Source: Kitasatospora fiedleri | Lineage (GTDB): Bacteria > Actinomycetota > Actinomycetes > Streptomycetales > Streptomycetaceae | Assembly: GCF_948472415.1 (NCBI RefSeq) | Contig: NZ_OX419519.1 | Location: 5,795,001 to 5,859,000 of the forward strand | Reading direction: 5' to 3' | Length of the DNA: 64,000 bases | Part shown: positions 20,433 through 28,496 of the stretch, in pieces | How positions within the stretch are numbered: position 1 is the first letter of the stretch | Layout: every line of letters starts with the position of its first letter | Translations under genes and position numbers: made by a program | Notes under the pieces: generated by a model | The model's input: the letters and a program-made list of their open reading frames with translations, nothing else | Database searches by the model: none | Told to the model about the DNA's origin: nothing

Positions 20433-20493
20433 GGCGTGTCGCGGGGCGGCGTCCGGTAGATTGCGTCTATCTGACGAGAAGGGGTGGTGCCCG

Positions 20494-21117
20494 GTGGCCG
20501 GGATTCACGACGTGGCCGAGGAGTGGGACGTCCGGGACGGGAGCACGCCCTTCCGGGGCAAGGTGACCGGCGTGCGCAGCGAGCAGGTCCGGATGCCCGA
20601 CGGGACGTGGGCGCAGCGCGACTACCAGCTGCACCCCGGGTCGGTCGCGGTGCTCGCGCTCGACGGAGACGGGCGGGTGCTGACCCTGCGCCAGTACCGG
20701 CACCCCGTCCGGCACCGGCTCTGGGAACTCCCGGCGGGGCTGCTCGACGTCCCCGGCGAGAACCCGCTGCACGCGGCGCAGCGGGAACTCTTCGAGGAGG
20801 CCCACACCAAGGCCGGGCACTGGCGCGTCCTGGTCGACTTCTTCACCTCGCCCGGCGGCAGCGACGAGGCGGTCCGGCTCTTCCTCGCGACCGACCTGTC
20901 GGACGCGGACGGCGAGCGCTACGAGGCGCACGGCGAGGAACTGGAGCTGGAGGCGGCCTGGGTGCCGCGGGAGGAACTCGTCCGGCTGATCCTGGCGGGC
21001 GAACTCCACAACCCGACCCTGGTCACCGGCGTCCTGGCGCTCGGCGCGGCCCTGGCGGGCGAGGGCCTCGACGCGCTGCGGCCCGCCGACGCGGAGTGGC
21101 CGGCCCGGCCGTACTGA
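20494..21117 (+). CDS. NUDIX hydrolase (ADP-ribose pyrophosphatase-like)
   Basis: A 207-residue NUDIX protein. The NUDIX helix PGENPLHAAQRELFEEAHTK carries the REx2EE core, and LLDVPGE and RQYRHPVRHRLWELPAG match the ADP-ribose pyrophosphatase subgroup. Those enzymes cleave ADP-ribose to AMP and ribose 5-phosphate. The GTG at 20494 is preferred because GAGAAGGGGTGG precedes it and AGIHDVAEEWDV is a family-like start; the frame is open back to 20461. It follows pyrG with a terminator in between, an order conserved in streptomycetes. Confidence 0.88.
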   Translation: MAGIHDVAEEWDVRDGSTPFRGKVTGVRSEQVRMPDGTWAQRDYQLHPGSVAVLALDGDGRVLTLRQYRHPVRHRLWELPAGLLDVPGENPLHAAQRELFEEAHTKAGHWRVLVDFFTSPGGSDEAVRLFLATDLSDADGERYEAHGEELELEAAWVPREELVRLILAGELHNPTLVTGVLALGAALAGEGLDALRPADAEWPARPY

Positions 21118-21131
21118 GCCCCAACAGACGG

Positions 21132-21256
21132 GGGCGCGGGGAACTGCACGACCGGCCGTGGGAACGTCGGCGAGATCGCGGGACGGTGCAACCCGTCGTC
21201 CTGCGTCGCGGCCCGGCTGCGGGTGCGTGGTGGGCCGCGCAGTTCCCCGCGCCCCC
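21132..21256. repeat. Long-range inverted repeat with the GGGGGCGCGGGGAACTGC motif
   Basis: A perfect 18-bp arm pair, 21132-21149 and 21239-21256, with 89 bases between, downstream of the NUDIX gene. The sequence belongs to a dispersed intergenic motif that I recognise as frequent in streptomycete genomes. It may act as a terminator. The 324-base gap 21118-21441 holds no gene. Confidence 0.6.
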
Positions 21257-21441
21257 GGTTCCGCTCTGTCGCGCAGGTCGCCCCGTGCCCCCGGTTCCGT
21301 CTTCGCTTTGCTCCAGCGAGGTGATTCGGCCGTTGGTCATACCGGGGCGTCTCGGCGGGGCGGGGTGATCGAACTACGCTTCGCGGACAGGGCCCGGTGC
21401 GCGGGTCGGGTTCGCTGGGCGACGGGTCGGGAGTGGCGCGG

Positions 21442-23337
21442 GTGGCGAGGAAGACGGCGGCGGTGGCCGAGGCGGCCGGGATCTTCGACGCGTTGCCCGC
21501 GGGGGCCCGGCCGTTCGCCGGGCGGGGGGCGGAGCTGGCGGCGCTGACGCTCGCCGCGGGGCGGCCCGCGCAGGGGCGCGGGCGGCTGCTGGTGCTGGCG
21601 GGGCGGCCCGGTTCGGGGCGCAGCGCGCTCGCGGTGCGGTGGGCCAGGTCGGTGGCCGGCGACCACCCGGACGGGTTGCTGTACGCGCGGCTGTCCGCGC
21701 CGGACGGCAGCCGGGTGGGGGCCGGGCGGGCCGCCCGGATGCTGCTGGACCAGCTGGGCGAGCGGCCCGGCGCGGCGCTGCTGCCCGGCGCGGCCGAGGA
21801 GGACCCGGCCTGCGAGGCGCTGCGCGAGGCGCTCGGGCAGCGCCGGGCACTGGTGCTGCTGGACGACGTCCGGGACGCCGGGCAGGTGTGGCCGCTGCTG
21901 GCCGAGAAGACCGAGTCGCTGCTGCTGGCCACCACCTCCGGGCCGCTGATGGGCATCGACGGCATCGACCCGGTGATCCTCGGCGGGCTGGACCACCGGG
22001 CCGCGGTGGACCTGCTGGGCGAGCTGGTCGGCGGGACCAGGATCTCCTGCGACCCGGTGGGCGCCGCCGACCTGGCCGAGGCGTGCGCCAACCGCCCGGC
22101 CGCGCTGCGCCTGGCGGCGGGCTGGCTGCGCACCGAGCCCCGGCTGGCGGTCACCGACGCCGCCGCCCGGCTGCGCACCGTCCCGGGGCCCGCCCCGGTG
22201 GCGGTGGAGGGGCCGCAGCGGCCCGCGGACCCGGAGCGGGAGACGGTGCCGGTGGTGGAGGGCGACCCGCTGCGCGGGGCGTTCGAGCTGGCGTACCGGC
22301 GGCTGCCCGCGGCCCGGGCCCGGTTGCTGCGGCTGTGCACGCTGGCGCCCGGCCAGCGGGTCGACCTGCGCACGGCGTCCGCGCTGGTGGGCTGCCCGGC
22401 GCCGGAGGCGGGGGCGGCGCTGGCCGAGCTGGAGCAGTTGGAACTGCTGGAGCGCGAGCCGGACGCGGCGGACGGCACCGCCCGCTACCGGGTGCCGGGC
22501 CGGCTGTACGGGCGGCTGGTGGAGCTGCGCGGGGAGGCCGACCGCCCGTCCGAGGTGGAGCTGGCCCGGGCCCGGCTGCTGGAACGGCTGGTGCGGCTGG
22601 TGGACTCGGCGCGGATGCTGCTGGACCCGGCGGCCGGCCCCCACCCGGACCCGCTGCCCGGCCCGCTGCGGCTGCGCACCGCCGCGCACGCCGAGGGCTG
22701 GCTGCTGGGGGAGCGCGAACTGCTGCTCACGGCCGTCGCCGACGCGGTCGGCCAGGGCGACCTGGACGGCTCCGCGGGCCGCCTGGTCACCGCCCTGCTG
22801 CGGGCCCTGCCGCTGACCGGCGAGGCCGCCCCCGCCGACCTGCACGCCCTGCACGAGTCGGTGCTGAAGGTCGCCGAGCGGCAGGGCAACCCGCGCCGGG
22901 CCGCCGCCGCGCTGCTGAACCTGGGCGACCTGCAGGCCGCCGCCGGGCGCTGGGAGCAGGCGGGGGAGCGCTACCGCCGGGCCGTCGAGCTGGCCCGCGG
23001 GGCGGGCGACGAGGCGGGTTGCGCCCGCGCGCTGGAGGGCGTGGGCCACGGGCACCGGGCGCTCGGCGACCCGCTGCGCGCCGCCGACGCGTACGGGCGG
23101 GCCCTGGTGCTGCGGCAGGCGCTGGGCGACCAGCCGGCCGAGGCCCGGCTGCTGGTGCGCCTGGCGGAGGCGCACACCGGGCTGCGGCGCTTCGAGGAGG
23201 CGCTGCGCGAGTACCGCTCGGCGGCCGCGGTGCTGCGCCGCACCGGCGACGGGCGGGGCGAGCGGGAGGTCGCGGCGCTGGCCGCGCGGCTCCAGCGGCA
23301 CCTCGGCCAGGAGGGCCGCCACCCGCTTCCGGAGTAA
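21442..23337 (+). CDS. STAND-like P-loop protein with C-terminal TPRs
   Basis: A 631-residue protein related to AfsR/NB-ARC-type regulators without their SARP DNA-binding domain. The P-loop near residue 55 is LAGRPGSGRSALAVRWARSV. The usual Lys is replaced by Arg (GSGRS, not GSGKT). Walker B is RALVLLDDVRDAGQ. The centre holds a helical winged-helix-like domain, and the last 180 residues contain TPRs (AAAGRWEQAGERYRRAVELA, DPLRAADAYGRALVLRQA). GTG 21442 has GGGAG 8 bases upstream; GTG 21433 is also in frame. It could bind ATP weakly or act as a scaffold. Between the pyrG/NUDIX pair and ald; partner unknown. Confidence 0.75.
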   Translation: MARKTAAVAEAAGIFDALPAGARPFAGRGAELAALTLAAGRPAQGRGRLLVLAGRPGSGRSALAVRWARSVAGDHPDGLLYARLSAPDGSRVGAGRAARMLLDQLGERPGAALLPGAAEEDPACEALREALGQRRALVLLDDVRDAGQVWPLLAEKTESLLLATTSGPLMGIDGIDPVILGGLDHRAAVDLLGELVGGTRISCDPVGAADLAEACANRPAALRLAAGWLRTEPRLAVTDAAARLRTVPGPAPVAVEGPQRPADPERETVPVVEGDPLRGAFELAYRRLPAARARLLRLCTLAPGQRVDLRTASALVGCPAPEAGAALAELEQLELLEREPDAADGTARYRVPGRLYGRLVELRGEADRPSEVELARARLLERLVRLVDSARMLLDPAAGPHPDPLPGPLRLRTAAHAEGWLLGERELLLTAVADAVGQGDLDGSAGRLVTALLRALPLTGEAAPADLHALHESVLKVAERQGNPRRAAAALLNLGDLQAAAGRWEQAGERYRRAVELARGAGDEAGCARALEGVGHGHRALGDPLRAADAYGRALVLRQALGDQPAEARLLVRLAEAHTGLRRFEEALREYRSAAAVLRRTGDGRGEREVAALAARLQRHLGQEGRHPLPE

Positions 23338-23435
23338 TGTCGTAGATGCGGAGTTCGCCCCGCAATGTGGCCCGGGAAGGCATGCAAGCCTACGAACCTG
23401 CCAATGAGTCCGGCTGATTTAGTCACTTTGGAAGG

Positions 23436-23464
23436 CTGACACGCCGACTGGGCTTCATTACACT
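23436..23464 (+). promoter_or_regulatory. Candidate promoter of ald
   Basis: CTGACA at 23436-23441 is followed after 17 bases by TACACT at 23459-23464, a reasonable SigHrdB-like promoter about 115 bases ahead of the ald start. Predicted from hexamers only. Confidence 0.35.
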
Positions 23465-23577
23465 CGAACTCAGTCGCGCATAGGTCCATGCACCGGCCTG
23501 TCCGTTGTGCCCTTCATGTGCGTCGCCCGCCGGGCTTCCCCGGCAGGTATCCCCCATGGCAAGAGGACGTGTTAGCC

Positions 23578-24693
23578 GTGAAGGTCGGCATCCCCCGCGA
23601 GGTCAAGAACCACGAGTACCGCGTGGCCATCACGCCTGCCGGTGTGCATGAGCTGGTCCGCAACGGCCACGAGGTCGTCATCGAGGACAACGCCGGCGTC
23701 GGCTCCTCGATCCCCAACGAGGAGTACGTGGCCGCCGGTGCCACCATCCTCCCCACCGCCGACGAGGTGTGGGCCGCGGCCGACATGATCCTCAAGGTGA
23801 AGGAGCCCATCGCGCAGGAGTACCACCGCCTGCGCAAGGGCCAGACCCTCTTCACCTACCTCCACCTGGCCGCCGACCGGGCCGGCACCGACGCGCTGGT
23901 CGCCTCCGGCACCACCGCGATCGCCTACGAGACGGTGCAGCTGCCCAACGGCGCGCTGCCGCTGCTCGCCCCGATGTCCGAGGTCGCGGGCCGGCTGGCC
24001 CCGCAGGTCGGCTCCTACCACCTGATGCGCCCGGCCGGCGGCCGCGGCGTGCTGCCCGGCGGCGTGCCCGGCACCCACCCGGCCAAGGCGGTCGTCATCG
24101 GCGGCGGCGTCTCCGGCTGGCACGCGGCCACCATCGCCATCGGCATGGGCTACGAGGTGACCCTGCTCGACCGCGACATCAACAAGCTGCGCGAGGCCGA
24201 CAAGGTCTTCGGCACCAAGGTCAAGGCGATCGTCTCCAACTCCTTCGAGCTGGAGAAGGCCGTCGTCGAGGCCGACCTGGTGATCGGCGCCGTGCTGATC
24301 CCGGGCGCCAAGGCCCCCAAGCTGGTCACCAACGAGCTGGTCGCCAAGATGAAGCCGGGCTCCGTGCTCGTCGACATCGCCATCGACCAGGGCGGCTGCT
24401 TCGAGGGCTCGCACCCCACCACGCACGCCGAGCCGACCTTCCAGGTCCACGACTCGGTCTTCTACTGCGTGGCCAACATGCCGGGCGCCGTCCCCAACAC
24501 CTCCACCTACGCGCTCACCAACGCGACCCTGCCGTACGTGGTCGAGCTGGCCAACCGCGGCTGGAAGGAGGCGCTGCGCCGGGACGCCTCGCTCGCCAAG
24601 GGCCTGAACGTGCACGAGGGCCAGATCACCTTCCCGGCCGTCGCCGAGGCCTTCGGTCTGGAGTCGGTCCCCCTGGAGAGCGTGCTCGCCTGA
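23578..24693 (+). CDS. ald: Alanine dehydrogenase
   Basis: A 371-residue NAD-dependent enzyme interconverting L-alanine and pyruvate plus ammonia. The N-terminus MKVGIPREVKNHEYRVAITP is diagnostic, followed by MSEVAGRLAPQVGSYHL and the dinucleotide loop VVIGGGVSGWHAATIAIG, where VSGW replaces the more usual VVGT/N. The C-terminus ends NVHEGQITFPAVAEAFGL. GTG 23578 is the family start; the upstream open frame to 23488 encodes unrelated residues. AGAGGA is about 12 bases upstream. It has its own promoter region and probably supports amino acid catabolism or NADH recycling. Confidence 0.95.
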   Translation: MKVGIPREVKNHEYRVAITPAGVHELVRNGHEVVIEDNAGVGSSIPNEEYVAAGATILPTADEVWAAADMILKVKEPIAQEYHRLRKGQTLFTYLHLAADRAGTDALVASGTTAIAYETVQLPNGALPLLAPMSEVAGRLAPQVGSYHLMRPAGGRGVLPGGVPGTHPAKAVVIGGGVSGWHAATIAIGMGYEVTLLDRDINKLREADKVFGTKVKAIVSNSFELEKAVVEADLVIGAVLIPGAKAPKLVTNELVAKMKPGSVLVDIAIDQGGCFEGSHPTTHAEPTFQVHDSVFYCVANMPGAVPNTSTYALTNATLPYVVELANRGWKEALRRDASLAKGLNVHEGQITFPAVAEAFGLESVPLESVLA

Positions 24694-25049
24694 CGCCCCC
24701 TCACCCGCTGTCGCCCCCGGCCGTCCTTCCCCTTCGCGCCGGGGGCTTCGGCATGCCCGGGGGGCGGCCGGACGGCTCGGGGGTGACCGCCGGCGGTCAA
24801 TTCCAGTGCGGTTTGTCACCCGCTCTGTCGACAAGGACACCTGACGGGCCCTCACGGCCCGGCGCGGGGGCGGAAACGTTAGGCTCGTGTCTTGACACGG
24901 GGTGGGTGAACGGCCGACACACACGGCCCACTACCGTGGATTGTGTTGCTGCGAATGCCCGAAACGGCCTAGAGTCGCAAACCGTTGGCATGCTGCCACG
25001 CTGACGAATCGACATAGAGTCCTGGACGTCCAAGGAGGTAAGACGACTT
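24694..25049 (+). other. Intergenic region with parA promoter
   Basis: 356 bases without a gene. It contains TTGACA at 24892-24897 without a good -10 partner, and a better pair at 24946-24975 listed separately. No RNA gene is visible. Confidence 0.4.
24946..24975 (+). promoter_or_regulatory. Candidate promoter of parA
   Basis: TTGCTG at 24946-24951 and TAGAGT at 24970-24975 with an 18-base spacer, 75 bases before the parA start. Predicted SigHrdB-like promoter. Confidence 0.4.
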
Positions 25050-26204
25050 GTGAATGAGTCGACATTTGCTCCCGGGGGTGGTCAGCCAGGACTGGCGGAG
25101 CTCTCCGCCGGGCAGCCGAACGAGGAAGCCCGGCAGGCCACGGTGGGCACGCAGGAGGTCGGCTCGGTCGCGGTCCGCACCTTCGAGGCCCGCCAGAGCG
25201 CGGCGGCAGCCGCCACCGACTACGACGCCGACTTCGCCGCGTACGGCCTGGCCTACAGCGAACTCGGCTACGGGCCCTACGACGACCCGGACGCCGAGTA
25301 CGAGCCCGACCCCGAGTACGCCGCCACCCTGGCCCCCGACGCGGCCCGCCAGCGCCGCGAGCGGGTCGGCCCGACCGGCCGCCCGCTGCCGTACTTCCCG
25401 ATCCCCGCGCCGCTCGCCGAGCACGGCCCCGCGCAGATCATCGCGATGTGCAACCAGAAGGGCGGCGTCGGCAAGACCACCTCCACCATCAACCTGGGCG
25501 CGGCGCTCGCCGAGTACGGCCGCCGGGTCCTGCTGGTGGACTTCGACCCGCAGGGCGCGCTCTCGGTCGGCCTCGGCGTCAACCCGATGGAACTCGACGT
25601 CACCGTCTACAACCTGCTCATGGAGCGGGGCCTGACGGCCGACGAGGTCCTGCTGAAGACCGCCATCCCCGGCATGGACCTGCTGCCGTCCAACATCGAC
25701 CTGTCGGCCGCCGAGGTGCAGCTGGTCAGCGAGGTGGCCCGGGAGTCGGCGCTGGCCCGCGCGCTCAAGCCGCTGCTGCCCGACTACGACTACGTCATCA
25801 TCGACTGCCAGCCCTCGCTGGGCCTGCTCACCGTCAACGCCCTGACCGCCGCGCACAGCGTCATCGTCCCGCTGGAGTGCGAGTTCTTCGCGCTGCGCGG
25901 TGTCGCGCTGCTCACCGAGACCATCGAGAAGGTCTGCGAGCGGCTCAACCCCGAGCTGCGGCTGGACGGCATCCTGGCCACCATGTACGACTCGCGCACC
26001 GTGCACTCGCGCGAGGTGCTGGCCCGGGTCGTCGAGGCGTTCGGCGAGCACGTCTTCCACACCGTCATCGGGCGGACCGTCAGGTTCCCGGAGACCACCG
26101 TGGCCGGCGAGCCGATCACCACCTACGCCACCAACTCGGTCGGCGCGGCCGCCTACCGCCAGCTCGCCAGGGAGGTGCTCGACCGGTGCCGCCCCGCCGA
26201 GTGA
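25050..26204 (+). CDS. ParA/Soj-family ATPase
   Basis: A 384-residue ParA-type ATPase. An N-terminal extension of about 130 residues, rich in acidic and Tyr residues, precedes the deviant Walker A motif MCNQKGGVGKTTSTINLG (about residue 138) and VLLVDFDPQGALSVGLG. ParA proteins position DNA or other cargo by ATP-driven cycling on the nucleoid. The GTG at 25050 has a near-perfect AAGGAGGT upstream. It is not in the usual oriC-proximal parAB pair; instead it overlaps a small basic/helical protein and is followed by scpA-scpB. A second, developmental or segregation role is inferred from this context. Confidence 0.9.
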   Translation: MNESTFAPGGGQPGLAELSAGQPNEEARQATVGTQEVGSVAVRTFEARQSAAAAATDYDADFAAYGLAYSELGYGPYDDPDAEYEPDPEYAATLAPDAARQRRERVGPTGRPLPYFPIPAPLAEHGPAQIIAMCNQKGGVGKTTSTINLGAALAEYGRRVLLVDFDPQGALSVGLGVNPMELDVTVYNLLMERGLTADEVLLKTAIPGMDLLPSNIDLSAAEVQLVSEVARESALARALKPLLPDYDYVIIDCQPSLGLLTVNALTAAHSVIVPLECEFFALRGVALLTETIEKVCERLNPELRLDGILATMYDSRTVHSREVLARVVEAFGEHVFHTVIGRTVRFPETTVAGEPITTYATNSVGAAAYRQLAREVLDRCRPAE

Positions 26205-26725
26205 GCCTCCCGGGGGCCGACGAACTGTTCCGGGCAACCGGCGGAATGGCCCTGTCGCCCTCGCTCGCGCGCAACAACGGCAACGGCTCCGGCCCCGCGA
26301 ACGGCACCGTTGCGGTGAACGGCGCGGCCCCCGCCGGGCAGGAACCCCCCGGGAGCGGCGAGGGCGCCGCTCCCGCACCGCGCACCGCCGAGGTGCCGGC
26401 CGCCAGACCGGAGGCCGCCCCGGCGGCCCCTGCGGGGCGCGCGGAGGACCCCGCAGAGGCCCGCCGGACGGCCCCGGCCACGGTGCGCGGACGCGGACGG
26501 GCCCGGCGGCCCTCCGGGCGGGAACGGCACGACGAGAAGATCACCGTGTACGTGTCCGCCGAGGAACTGATGGACCTGGAGCACGCCCGCCTGGTGCTGC
26601 GCGGCGAGCACGGCCTGGCCGTGGACCGCGGACGGGTCGTCCGCGAGGCCGTCGCGGTGGTCCTGGCGGACCTGGAGCAGCGCGGCGAGGCGTCGATCCT
26701 GGTGCGCAGGCTGCGCGGCCGCTGA
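26186..26725 (+). CDS. Hypothetical partner of the ParA protein
   Basis: A 179-residue protein overlapping the end of the ParA gene by 19 bases. GTG at 26186 has GGAGGT 9 bases upstream, which sits inside the ParA coding end, so the genes are translationally coupled. The N-terminal 120 residues are Ala/Pro/Gly-rich and disordered. The last 60 residues form an ordered domain starting HDEKITVYVSAEELMDLEHA, with a beta strand and helices like ribbon-helix-helix (Arc/MetJ) folds. ParA proteins need an activating DNA- or cargo-binding partner, and this is the obvious candidate. No ParB-like HTH is present. Function is inferred. Confidence 0.75.
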   Translation: MPPRRVSLPGADELFRATGGMALSPSLARNNGNGSGPANGTVAVNGAAPAGQEPPGSGEGAAPAPRTAEVPAARPEAAPAAPAGRAEDPAEARRTAPATVRGRGRARRPSGRERHDEKITVYVSAEELMDLEHARLVLRGEHGLAVDRGRVVREAVAVVLADLEQRGEASILVRRLRGR

Positions 26726-26865
26726 GGGCCGCCGTGGGGCGCTGCGGGGGCGCTCCGTGAGGGCTCCGCGCGGGCGGGCGGGCCGCCCGGCCGGGCGCGC
26801 GGTTCCCCCGCGCCCCGGTGTCGCGTCCGCCGTCGCGCCCCGGGGCGTCTGCCAGAATGTCCGTT

Positions 26866-27666
26866 ATGGCGTTCCAGGTCCGATTGGAGAACTTCGAGGG
26901 GCCGTTCGACCTGCTGCTCGGACTGATCGCCAAGCACCGGCTGGACGTCACCGAGGTGGCGCTGTCGAAGGTCACCGACGAGTTCGTCGCGCACATCAGG
27001 GCGATGGGCCCGGAGTGGGACCTGGACGCGGCGACCGAGTTCCTGGTGGTCGCGGCGACCCTGCTGGACCTCAAGGCGGCCCGGCTGCTGCCCGCCGCCG
27101 AGGTCGAGGACGAGGAGGACCTGGCGCTGCTGGAGGCGCGCGACCTGCTGTTCGCGCGGCTGTTGCAGTACCGGGCGTACAAGAAGGTCGCGGCGCTGTT
27201 CGCGGAGCGCTGGGAGGGCGAGGCGCTGCGCCGGCCGCGGACGGTCGCGCTGGAGCCGCGGTACGCGCTGCTGCTGCCCGAGGTGGTGCTGTCGATCGGC
27301 CCGGAGCGCTTCGCCCGGCTGGCGGCGAAGGCGTTCGCGCCCAGGCCGCGGCCGGTGGTGTACGTCGACCACATCCACGTGCCGCCGGTGAGCGTGCGCG
27401 AGCAGGCCGCGCTGGTGGTGGAGCGGCTGCGCGCGCTCGGCGCGGCCACCTTCGGGCAGCTGGCGGCCGACGCGGACGGCACCCTGGTGGTGGTGGCCCG
27501 GTTCCTGGCGCTGCTGGAGCTGTACCGGGAGAAGGCGCTGGTCTTCGAGCAGCCGCGGGCCCTGGAGGAACTGGTGGTGCGCTGGGTCGCCGCGGACGGC
27601 CGGGCGGTCGAGGTCACCGACGAGTTCGACCGCCCGGCGGGCGGCGAGGAAGGCGGTACGGCATGA
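26866..27666 (+). CDS. scpA: Segregation and condensation protein A
   Basis: A 266-residue kleisin subunit of the SMC-ScpAB condensin. The N-terminal helical domain begins FQVRLENFEGPFDLLLGLIA, and LVVAATLLDLKAARLLP is typical. The C-terminal winged helix ends ALLELYREKALVFEQPRALE. It bridges SMC heads and ScpB in the nucleoid. ATG 26866 (MAFQVRLENF) is the family start. It overlaps scpB by four bases (ATGA), showing coupling. The 140 bases between it and the previous gene are GC-rich and gene-free. Confidence 0.95.
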   Translation: MAFQVRLENFEGPFDLLLGLIAKHRLDVTEVALSKVTDEFVAHIRAMGPEWDLDAATEFLVVAATLLDLKAARLLPAAEVEDEEDLALLEARDLLFARLLQYRAYKKVAALFAERWEGEALRRPRTVALEPRYALLLPEVVLSIGPERFARLAAKAFAPRPRPVVYVDHIHVPPVSVREQAALVVERLRALGAATFGQLAADADGTLVVVARFLALLELYREKALVFEQPRALEELVVRWVAADGRAVEVTDEFDRPAGGEEGGTA

Positions 27667-28496
27667 CGGAGCGGCCCGCGCGCCGGTCCCTGGGGCTGCC
27701 GGGCGCGCACCGGCCCGGCGAGTGGCAGGAGTCGGCGTACCCGGACGGCGCCCGGATCGAACCGGTGGAGCGCGTCCTGGCGCTGCCGGAACCGGAACCG
27801 GGGACGGGACCGGAACCGGGATCGGAACCGGCACCCGAAGCGGTGGCGGCGCCGGAGCCGGGGGGCGTCCCGCTGCGGGCGGCGCTGGAGGCGGTGCTGA
27901 TGGTCGCCGACGAGCCGGTGGCGGAGGGCCGGCTGGCCGCCGTGCTGGACGCGCCGAAGGCCGAAGTGGCCTCCGTGCTGCGGGAGTTGGCCGCCGAGTA
28001 CACGGCGCAGGGGCGCGGTTTCGAGCTGCGGCAGGTGGCCGGCGGGTGGCGGTTCTACAGCCGCGCGGAGTGCGCGGAGGCGGTCGAGCGGTTCGTGCTG
28101 GACGGGCAGCAGGCCCGGCTGACGCAGGCCGCGCTGGAGACGCTGGCGGTGGTCGCGTACCGGCAGCCGGTGTCGCGCGGGAGGGTTTCCGCGGTCCGTG
28201 GTGTGAACTGCGACGGCGTGATGCGTACCCTGGTACAGCGAGGACTGGTCGAAGAAGCCGGCACCGAGCCCGAGACCGGAGCGATCCTGTATCGGACGAC
28301 GAACTACTTCCTGGAACGGATGGGGCTGCGCGGCCTGGACGAGCTGCCGGAGCTCGCGCCCTTCCTGCCCGAGGTCGACGACGTGGAAGCGGAGTCCCTG
28401 GAGGGCACGATGATCGCGCAGGCGGTCGCCGCCGCACAGGAAGGGCCGAGGCCGAACCAGGCCGACCAGACGGATATCGACGTACGGACATTTTGA
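27663..28496 (+). CDS. scpB: Segregation and condensation protein B
   Basis: A 277-residue condensin subunit. An N-terminal low-complexity tail of about 75 residues (PEPEPGTGPEPGSEPAPE) precedes two winged helices: LRAALEAVLMVADEPVAEGR and LTQAALETLAVVAYRQPVSR with RGVNCDGVMRTLVQRGLVEE, which are family hallmarks. It binds ScpA as a dimer. The start overlaps the scpA stop, and its own stop overlaps the ATG of the pseudouridine synthase by one base, so all three are coupled. Confidence 0.94.
   Translation: MTERPARRSLGLPGAHRPGEWQESAYPDGARIEPVERVLALPEPEPGTGPEPGSEPAPEAVAAPEPGGVPLRAALEAVLMVADEPVAEGRLAAVLDAPKAEVASVLRELAAEYTAQGRGFELRQVAGGWRFYSRAECAEAVERFVLDGQQARLTQAALETLAVVAYRQPVSRGRVSAVRGVNCDGVMRTLVQRGLVEEAGTEPETGAILYRTTNYFLERMGLRGLDELPELAPFLPEVDDVEAESLEGTMIAQAVAAAQEGPRPNQADQTDIDVRTF

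Noticed and set aside
24892..24897. TTGACA as the -35 box of parA
   Set aside because: No acceptable -10 lies at 16-19 bases. The pair at 24946-24975 fits better.
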